DNA from: an uncultured Acetatifactor sp.
GTDB lineage: Bacteria; Bacillota; Clostridia; Lachnospirales; Lachnospiraceae
Assembly: GCA_910587555.1 (NCBI GenBank)
Contig: CAJULV010000028.1
Location: 21,483 to 45,136 of the forward strand
Reading direction: 5' to 3'
Length of the DNA: 23,654 bases
Each line of letters starts with the position of its first letter. The stretch's first letter is position 1. A program made the translations under genes and the position numbers. The notes under the pieces were generated by a model. It saw only the letters and a program-made list of their open reading frames with translations, was not told where the DNA came from and ran no database searches. Of this stretch, positions 23,572-23,654 are shown piece by piece.

Positions 23572-23654
23572 TCCATTTCTACATAAAATAATATAGGAAT
23601 ATTGTTAACTTCCGCTGATTTTACACCTTAAAAAGCTCGATTTGTGCAGCCTGC

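Overview
The window looks like chromosome of a gut Clostridia member, probably Lachnospiraceae. The reasons are strong AGGAGG ribosome-binding sites, moderate GC content, a GH85 glycan hydrolase with FIVAR and F5/8-type-C modules, and a mobile-element gene style typical of that family. The organism assignment is inference. Almost every gene is on the minus strand; the only clear plus-strand gene is a VTT-type membrane protein at 6638.

Left part (1-11.3 kb): a very large secreted GH85 endo-beta-N-acetylglucosaminidase runs off the left edge. It ends, as far as visible, in a Pro-Thr-Glu/Asp hexapeptide stalk encoded by a hypervariable-looking tandem repeat. Upstream of it lie a decayed signal-peptide ORF and a divergent regulatory region with an 8-bp dyad, then the plus-strand VTT membrane protein, then a convergent two-gene ABC exporter operon. 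The first exporter subunit carries an 18-bp minisatellite inside its nucleotide-binding domain, between Walker B and the H-loop.

Middle part (11.3-15.25 kb): an accessory patch with many scars. It holds a HAD hydrolase, a YqeK-like HD hydrolase split by a one-base frameshift in a T-run, two GNAT acetyltransferases (one with a shifted N-terminus), a tRNA-Pro-like 3' end that looks like an attachment site, and an MNT/HEPN nucleotidyltransferase pair whose HEPN C-terminus is frameshifted. A 91-bp promoter-bearing sequence occurs at both ends of the patch (87% identical). The left copy is fused, at a 2-bp microhomology, to a 46-bp fragment of the second acetyltransferase gene, exactly as if a second copy of the locus had suffered an internal deletion.

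Right part (15.25-23.65 kb): a mobile-element module (tyrosine integrase, excisionase-like protein, P-loop replication ATPase, two small unknown proteins including one with a strikingly acidic tail, and a nested hairpin region). A 0.6-kb non-coding stretch with a strong terminator follows. Then comes an apparently uncharacterised minus-strand operon: a 701-residue protein with an internal duplication, a lipoprotein with a C-terminal membrane segment, a 24-residue membrane peptide, two soluble unknowns and a 43-residue small membrane protein. This last operon is the best candidate for an undescribed system. No relaxase, coupling protein, capsid or type IV secretion gene is visible, so the element could be an integrative mobilizable element, a phage satellite, or the end of a larger ICE continuing to the right.
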